A stretch of DNA of 11,443 bases from WLMZ01 sp043747765. GTDB lineage: Bacteria > Actinomycetota > Acidimicrobiia > Acidimicrobiales > Ilumatobacteraceae. This document shows, in pieces, positions 7,801-11,443 of the stretch. A program made the position numbers and the translations under genes. Every line of letters starts with the position of its first letter. Positions within the stretch are counted from its first letter, which is position 1. The stretch is taken from the NCBI GenBank assembly GCA_043747765.1, contig JAYTOM010000441.1, positions 1-11,443 on the forward strand. The letters run 5' to 3'. The notes beneath the pieces were generated by a model. The model was not told the origin of the DNA. It did not search any database and saw only the letters and a list, made by a program, of their open reading frames with translations.

Positions 7801-9206
7801 ACCCCGACACGTCGTGGGTCAGTCCGTTCGATACAGCGCTCGGGAGCAAGCTCACCATTCCGCTGTCTGCTCTGACCACGATTGGCACGTTGCAGTTGCA
7901 TCAAGCACTGTCCGACCAGTACGCCGTGATCACGCAGGTTTCCGTCAGCAGCCAGTCCGGTGCGCAGACCGTGACCGTTGATCCACCCGACGCGAACGGA
8001 CTGAGTACCCTGACATTTCCCGCTGTGACCGGCACCTCGTTGTCCATCACGGTGACCGGGACCAACGACGCCGTGACGACCGACCGACGTTATTCCGAGC
8101 CGGTGCGTTTGCCCGTCGCGATCAGCGAGGTGGCGGGCCCAGGCATCGTCGCCCGGAAATTGCCGACGAACTTCACCAGCGGCTGCATCGGCAATGCCGT
8201 CACGATCGATGACAAGCCGTTGGGCATCCGTGTCGATGCGAGCCTCGCCGACCTGTTTGCCGGAACCGCGACCACGACCACGCTGTGCGATGCGTCGCCG
8301 ACCGGTCTTTCCGTCGGCGAACACATCGTGCGATCAGCCGTTGGACTGGTCACAGCGCTCGACGTCGACCGAATCGTGATAAGCAGCGCCGGATCGACCC
8401 AAGTCGCGGCCCCGACCAAGCCCGTGACTGCAACTGTGGTCTCGTCGACCAGGACCTCGCGCACGGTCCGCGTCGAGCCCTGTCCGACAGGCTGCTGGTT
8501 CGTCTTCGGCGAGGGATACAGCGTTGGATGGAACGCGACCAGCGGCAGCACATCGCTCGGACCACAAGCACAGGTGGATGGTGGATTCAACGGTTGGTAT
8601 CTGCCGCCGTCCACCTCGCCGAGAATCATCCAACTCGATTTCAGCGGTCAGCGCACGCTCGTCATCGGTCTCCTCTTGAGCGGTCTCGGCCTCCTCATCT
8701 GCATTGCCCTGATCGTGTTCGACCGGCGTCGAATCGGTGGCGAACCCGCTGGGCCGCCAACCGCTCGGCGCCTCTGGGGACACCCGACGTCGGGGTCGCC
8801 GTACCGGTGGAACAGCCCTGCCACGCTGAGCACCGCTGTCTCAGCCGTCGCTGGCGCGCTCGTCATTGCGCCCGGGTGGGGCATCGTCTGTGCAGCCATC
8901 ACCTTCGTGGCCGGCTTCGTCCTGCGCCGACCTCGGCTGAGCGGATACGTCGCTCTGTCGATCGTTGCGTACATGGCTGTGGTCATGGTCCGCCGAGTTA
9001 CGTCATTGCACCCGTTCGCCAACGCCGGCTGGCCCGGCCAGTTCCAAGACCTGCACCGGCCTGGAATGGCCGTGATCGTGCTCCTGCTCGCCAGCGCCGT
9101 GACGACGGACAGAGCAGCGACGACGGACAGAGCGGCGACGAGGATTGAGCCAACCAAACGAGCGTCGGCAGGCGAACGAGCGCCAACAGCGGAATCGGCG
9201 CCGTGA
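4890..9206 (+). CDS. aftD: Alpha-(1->3)-arabinofuranosyltransferase AftD-like, giant GT-C membrane enzyme
   Basis: A 1438-residue membrane glycosyltransferase; mycobacterial AftD, of about 1400 residues, adds arabinofuranose from decaprenyl-phosphoarabinose to arabinan outside the membrane. The first membrane segment (about 20-38) is followed by SDTK at 42-45, matching the conserved DTK of AftD in the first outer loop, where GT-C enzymes place a catalytic acid. A multi-pass GT-C region of the DUF3367 type runs to about residue 420. A long extracytoplasmic part follows, with two discoidin/CBM-like modules: about 727-860 (AVDGDLSTAW) and 958-1080 (ATDGDPDTSW). A Cys-containing segment (CPTGCWFVFGEGY) precedes C-terminal membrane segments near 1256-1277, 1313-1345, 1350-1368 and 1392-1404. 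The tail is polar and carries a six-residue tandem repeat. Start: ATG 4890 is preferred; GTG 4875 would add five residues and neither has a Shine-Dalgarno. The stop overlaps the next gene's GTG by four bases. Exact linkage and acceptor are inferred from the family. Confidence 0.9.
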   Translation: MTATFDAILARFKRSRTTLDVALLVALAYVPTILAAPGKMPSDTKLYLYLNPGRLTTDALSTWDNRQFAGWVPHQTLSYLWPSGPWYSFFNWIGAPDWVAQRLWLGTLFIFGGLGVRWAAKHLGIGPVGALVAALFYQLSPYVLPYVSRTSALLLPWAALGWLVGLTIRAATRSAWRDVGIFGIVMLTVAAPNATAILMIAPAPVLWLLHAGWTRIVSWRRVGITAAKIGVISALMSVWWIAMLSVQGKFGADVLGYSESLQAVSLTSSSAEVLRGMGYWLFYVRDPIGFATTASFDYMSSGRLIAISFLILGIGLLGIITTKWAGRRYAALLVFVGIVLAVGVHPIDNPSPLMSGFADNSRSSIALALRSSTRALPLSTFGIALGAGALVTALGRTRLRWRHLVPWIAGGLAIANLPVLFNGGFVDPNLTRDENPPKAWTDAAAVLDAQPAGYRVFQLPGEEFGAFRWGYTVDPPLPGLTDKPLVTRDLLPLGSAGAMDLVYALDNRFQEGTAEPAEIAPIARLLGVDTIWLPGDAAFERFRTPRPELTRQFFENPNVRGLGTPTDFGAPATNVPILPMVDEQSISQSVVGQPIPPVELVPVDNAVSMMRTKTDPVVIAGSGDGVVDVAAAGLLTGDELIRYAADLPAPGSSRATSSSTTDAVAAAAHVIVTDSNRDRAYQWRSAQDVAGFTEDGSGTGVLRFDSSDQRTPVFTNPTSADMTIAEQRGALHAAASSYGAPSAYLPEDRAAMAVDGDLSTAWLVGDRYSADGEYLRVDSDTPMTTLNLIQPQDHRNRWITRIDVHDDSGSYPVDLTDASRTTTGQQIALRTASKRATLTIADTASGDVQPGQGLDAVGFAEVSAGTGPTEEVVRVPSNVLTRVGDSQRLDIVLSRLRTRATNRWRSDPETHLVRSFTLSTARSFSATVTTRLDQRSTDASIASLIDWTGTTADRRLRGVPAMGGWAATDGDPDTSWVSPFDTALGSKLTIPLSALTTIGTLQLHQALSDQYAVITQVSVSSQSGAQTVTVDPPDANGLSTLTFPAVTGTSLSITVTGTNDAVTTDRRYSEPVRLPVAISEVAGPGIVARKLPTNFTSGCIGNAVTIDDKPLGIRVDASLADLFAGTATTTTLCDASPTGLSVGEHIVRSAVGLVTALDVDRIVISSAGSTQVAAPTKPVTATVVSSTRTSRTVRVEPCPTGCWFVFGEGYSVGWNATSGSTSLGPQAQVDGGFNGWYLPPSTSPRIIQLDFSGQRTLVIGLLLSGLGLLICIALIVFDRRRIGGEPAGPPTARRLWGHPTSGSPYRWNSPATLSTAVSAVAGALVIAPGWGIVCAAITFVAGFVLRRPRLSGYVALSIVAYMAVVMVRRVTSLHPFANAGWPGQFQDLHRPGMAVIVLLLASAVTTDRAATTDRAATRIEPTKRASAGERAPTAESAP
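9101..9136 (+). repeat. 18-base in-frame tandem duplication at the 3' end of aftD
   Basis: Two copies of an 18-base unit (9101-9118 and 9119-9136) differ at one base (A or G at the 16th position). They encode TTDRAA twice, as consecutive hexapeptides in the polar tail just after the last membrane segment. Being a multiple of three, the duplication keeps the frame. The near-identity suggests recent slippage or a freely varying cytoplasmic tail. Confidence 0.9.
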
Positions 9207-11311
9207 GCGAACAACGCACCAACTACCTCCCCGCCATCGATGGCCTCCGGGCATTTGCCGTCGGAGCAGTTCTGCTGTTCCACTCCGATCATCTCAGCGG
9301 AGGCTTCCTCGGCGTCGACGCGTTCTTCGTCGTCTCGGGCTTCCTCATCACTCGCCAGATGCTGCAGGAGGTCGATCGCACCGGACGGATTGCCCTGCGC
9401 GAATTCTGGTCTCGCCGAGCACGTCGGCTGCTGCCGGCGCTCCTTCTTCTGTTGTCCGTCGTGACCGCCATCGCGTACAGATTCGGCCTCGCCTCAGAGC
9501 GTTTCAAGATTCGCGACGATGCCCCGTGGGCCCTCGGCTTCGCCCTCAACTGGCACCACATCGCAGCATCGACCGACTACTGGACGTCGTTGTCGTCGCC
9601 GTCACCGCTGACTCACGTGTGGAGCCTCGCCGTCGAGGAGCAGTTCTACCTCGTCTGGCCGCTGGTGATGGTTCTGTTGATCTGGCGACGCCGCAACCGG
9701 GAACGGACCGTCTTGGTCGCATCGTTGATCGGTGCAGCGTTGTCGTTCGGACTGATGGCGTACGTGTTCGAACCCGGAGCCACGACACGTGCCTACGAAG
9801 GCACCGATACGCGAATCGGCGCGCTGCTGATCGGCGCGGCCTGCGCCACCTCGATCGTGAGCGTTCGATCCGAGCAGATCGTCTCCCGCCTCGGGCGTTG
9901 GACCGGCATTGCGGTTCTTGCGCCCACGACGGTACTGGCATGGATGTGGCTCCGGGTCGACGGGCGCAACAGTTGGCTGTATCACGGGGGATTCCTGTTG
10001 CACGCCGTCTTGTTCGCCGCACTCCTGCTCGTTGTTTCCAGCCAGGTGCAGCGCGTATGGCTGGCCCACCTCTTGACGCTTCGGCCGATGCGCTGGTTCG
10101 GAACACTGTCGTACGGCCTGTATCTGTGGCACTGGCCGATCTACATCGCGCTCAGTCCGGATCGACTCAACCTGTCCCGCTGGCCGCTGACCGCCGTCCG
10201 GCTGGCAGCAACCGTTGTCGCCGCAACCGTCTCGTACTACGCGGTCGAGCGTCCGGTCCGTTACGGCCTGCAGCGCCGACCCGTTACCAGAACCGCATTG
10301 CTATCGGTGGCAGGCATCGCGATCGCTGCTGTTGCGATCGTTGTCATCCCACTTCCCGAGTCACATCCAGCGCCGATCGACCTGGCCTCGTTGACCACGC
10401 CGATCGCTGCTGCGGGCGCCACTGCGACAACCACAGCTGGGCAGACCGCAACGGTCCCTCCGACAACGCCCGCCACAACGCCCGTTCCGACAACCGTTAC
10501 CCCGACAACGGTCGTGCGTGGGTCAGCCACGACTCCTGTCGCATCGTCGGCGGTCCCGACCGCCACGAGCACGACCACGAGTGCGACCACGAGTTCGACC
10601 TCGACCACTGCACTCGTCGATACGACAACGACCGCCCCGGCACCTCTCCCCGAACTGCATCAGGTCCTGTGGCTCGGCGACTCGATTGCATTCACGACCT
10701 CGCTGGGCTTCATCGCAGCGATGAAGCCGATCGGCGTGAACGTCGTCGACAGTTCATTCCCAGGTGTCGGCCTCCTCAACGCGACCGGGCCATCGATTTT
10801 TGCCCAGATCGCCGAGAAGACCGCAGCCCAGAAACCTGACCTGCTGATCTGGCAGCTGTCCACCTGGGACGAGCCGTACGGCGAGGACGCGATCTACGGT
10901 GCGCTCGGTCATCTACGCGACCTCGCTGTCAGCAACGGATCCCATCTTCTCCTGATTCCGCCACCTCCGCTGCGGGCCGATCACGACGACCACGGTTTCA
11001 TCGCCGACCGGAATGCAGCGGCTCGTCTGGCCGCCGATGATTCGGCGCATGTCGCGTATCTCGAGACGACCCCTTTCTGGGGCCCAAAGTTCGTATACGA
11101 CTTGGACAGCGACCACGTTCCCGAACGGATGAGCGACGGCGTCCACCTCTGCCCATCGGGGTCGGCACGGTTCGCAATCTGGCTGACCACTCAGCTGGAA
11201 ACGCGTTACGGCAACCTGTCGGTGGCCGACCCGGCGATCTGGGCCGTTGGTGAGTGGACCCAGGATCCCCGCTACGACCGAGTTCACGGCGGCTGCAGCC
11301 TGCTGCCGTGA
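9203..11311 (+). CDS. Membrane O-acyltransferase (acyltransferase-3) fused to an extracytoplasmic SGNH domain
   Basis: A 702-residue enzyme predicted to move an acyl group across the membrane and attach it to an extracytoplasmic glycan. The N-terminal acyltransferase-3 domain shows AIDGLRAFAV at 11-20, the conserved His 27 (LLFH), GVDAFFVVSGFLIT and VEEQFYLVWP from 144, with about ten membrane segments ending near 364-384. A Thr/Pro/Ala linker (398-481) leads to a C-terminal SGNH domain with GDS (Ser 494) and DGVH (Asp 645, His 648). The block-III GxN motif is not evident; IWQLSTWDE occupies that region. Cys 650 and a Cys near the C-terminus could form a disulfide. The GTG start overlaps the aftD stop (GTGA), implying coupled translation. 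The architecture matches OatA-type enzymes and SucT, the mycobacterial arabinan succinyltransferase. Acyl donor and target glycan are not readable; acetyl or succinyl on arabinan is an inference from context. Confidence 0.92.
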   Translation: MSEQRTNYLPAIDGLRAFAVGAVLLFHSDHLSGGFLGVDAFFVVSGFLITRQMLQEVDRTGRIALREFWSRRARRLLPALLLLLSVVTAIAYRFGLASERFKIRDDAPWALGFALNWHHIAASTDYWTSLSSPSPLTHVWSLAVEEQFYLVWPLVMVLLIWRRRNRERTVLVASLIGAALSFGLMAYVFEPGATTRAYEGTDTRIGALLIGAACATSIVSVRSEQIVSRLGRWTGIAVLAPTTVLAWMWLRVDGRNSWLYHGGFLLHAVLFAALLLVVSSQVQRVWLAHLLTLRPMRWFGTLSYGLYLWHWPIYIALSPDRLNLSRWPLTAVRLAATVVAATVSYYAVERPVRYGLQRRPVTRTALLSVAGIAIAAVAIVVIPLPESHPAPIDLASLTTPIAAAGATATTTAGQTATVPPTTPATTPVPTTVTPTTVVRGSATTPVASSAVPTATSTTTSATTSSTSTTALVDTTTTAPAPLPELHQVLWLGDSIAFTTSLGFIAAMKPIGVNVVDSSFPGVGLLNATGPSIFAQIAEKTAAQKPDLLIWQLSTWDEPYGEDAIYGALGHLRDLAVSNGSHLLLIPPPPLRADHDDHGFIADRNAAARLAADDSAHVAYLETTPFWGPKFVYDLDSDHVPERMSDGVHLCPSGSARFAIWLTTQLETRYGNLSVADPAIWAVGEWTQDPRYDRVHGGCSLLP
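10394..10645 (+). repeat. Low-complexity Thr/Pro/Ala linker-coding region
   Basis: Residues 398-481 of the acyltransferase are about 40% Thr with Pro, Ala, Ser and Val, encoded by recurring acg/aca/acc codons that give a loosely repetitive DNA stretch. It lies just outside the last membrane segment and tethers the SGNH domain. Such Thr/Pro-rich extracytoplasmic segments are typical of O-mannosylated proteins in Actinobacteria. No exact long repeat unit is present. Confidence 0.8.
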
Positions 11312-11349
11312 CCCACCCTGTTCGCGGCGATCGACGGGCACACCGCTAG

Positions 11350-11443
11350 CTACTTGCCCCGGAAGAAGTCTCTCGTGGGGGCTGTTGGAGTGCGCGAGGT
11401 CGGTTGGGTGTCGCGGTTGGTGGGCTCGATGGTCAGTTGTTGT
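11350..11443 (-). CDS. Possible C-terminal end of a convergent gene, truncated by the window
   Basis: On the minus strand one frame is open from the window edge to a TAG at 11350-11352. It encodes about 30 residues, polar and Thr/Pro/Arg-rich, ending TRDFFRGK. Most third positions are G or C, as in the real genes here, and the end lies 38 bases from the acyltransferase stop, a plausible convergent arrangement. The piece is too short for family recognition. A plus-strand frame starting at a GTG near 11374 is also open to the edge, so the assignment is tentative. Confidence 0.35.
   Translation of the reverse strand, partial: QQLTIEPTNRDTQPTSRTPTAPTRDFFRGK

Noticed and set aside
9145..10839. 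Long plus-strand frame of 564 codons overlapping aftD's end and most of the acyltransferase
   Set aside because: The product is extremely Arg-, His- and Pro-rich with no domain, a frame shadow typical of GC-rich DNA; the other frame has clear acyltransferase-3 and SGNH motifs.
11322..11345. Palindrome-like CGGCGATCGACG after the acyltransferase stop
   Set aside because: Imperfect, short and without a T tract; such GATC-centred near-palindromes are expected by chance in this base composition.

Overview
The window is GC-rich, densely coded DNA with strong G/C preference at third codon positions. Its gene content points to an actinobacterium: an AftD-type arabinofuranosyltransferase, a stand-alone polyprenol-phosphate-mannose synthase, an acyltransferase-3/SGNH fusion with a Thr/Pro linker, GTG starts and TAnnnT-type -10 boxes. 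The exact lineage cannot be fixed by reading alone. Without mycolate genes in view I would think of a non-mycobacterial group such as Acidimicrobiia, but that is a guess.

Layout. (A) 1-1562, plus strand: the 3' end of one oligo/dipeptide ABC-transporter ATPase (D-type subunit) and the complete second ATPase (F-type subunit), joined by a one-base TGATG overlap. This is the tail of a peptide-uptake operon whose binding protein and permeases should lie upstream. (B) 1597-2550, plus: a HhH-GPD DNA-3-methyladenine glycosylase of the AlkA superfamily, unrelated to its neighbours. (C) 2652-11311: an envelope-glycan block. It has a PIG-V-like multi-pass mannosyltransferase (plus), a convergent polyprenol-phosphate-mannose synthase (minus), and then, divergent from the synthase, a very large AftD-like arabinofuranosyltransferase (plus). 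AftD overlaps by four bases (GTGA) a membrane O-acyltransferase with a C-terminal SGNH domain (plus). (D) 11350-11443, minus: probably the last codons of a convergent gene running off the window.

How the genes fit together. The minus-strand enzyme would load mannose onto polyprenyl phosphate on the cytoplasmic face. The PIG-V-like GT-C enzyme is a plausible user of that donor on the outer face. AftD would add arabinofuranose from decaprenyl-phosphoarabinose to an arabinan outside the membrane. The coupled acyltransferase would then acylate an extracytoplasmic glycan, most economically the same arabinan, by analogy with mycobacterial arabinan succinylation. The 88-base divergent region 4802-4889 appears to hold both promoters; the synthase promoter is placed so that its mRNA could be leaderless.

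No RNA genes, CRISPR arrays, insertion sequences, attachment sites or defence genes were recognised. No stretch longer than 300 bases lacks a gene; the longest gaps are about 100 bases (2551-2651) and 88 bases (4802-4889). The window is mostly ordinary core biology. Its most interesting point is the AftD/acyltransferase coupling and the surrounding glycan cluster.
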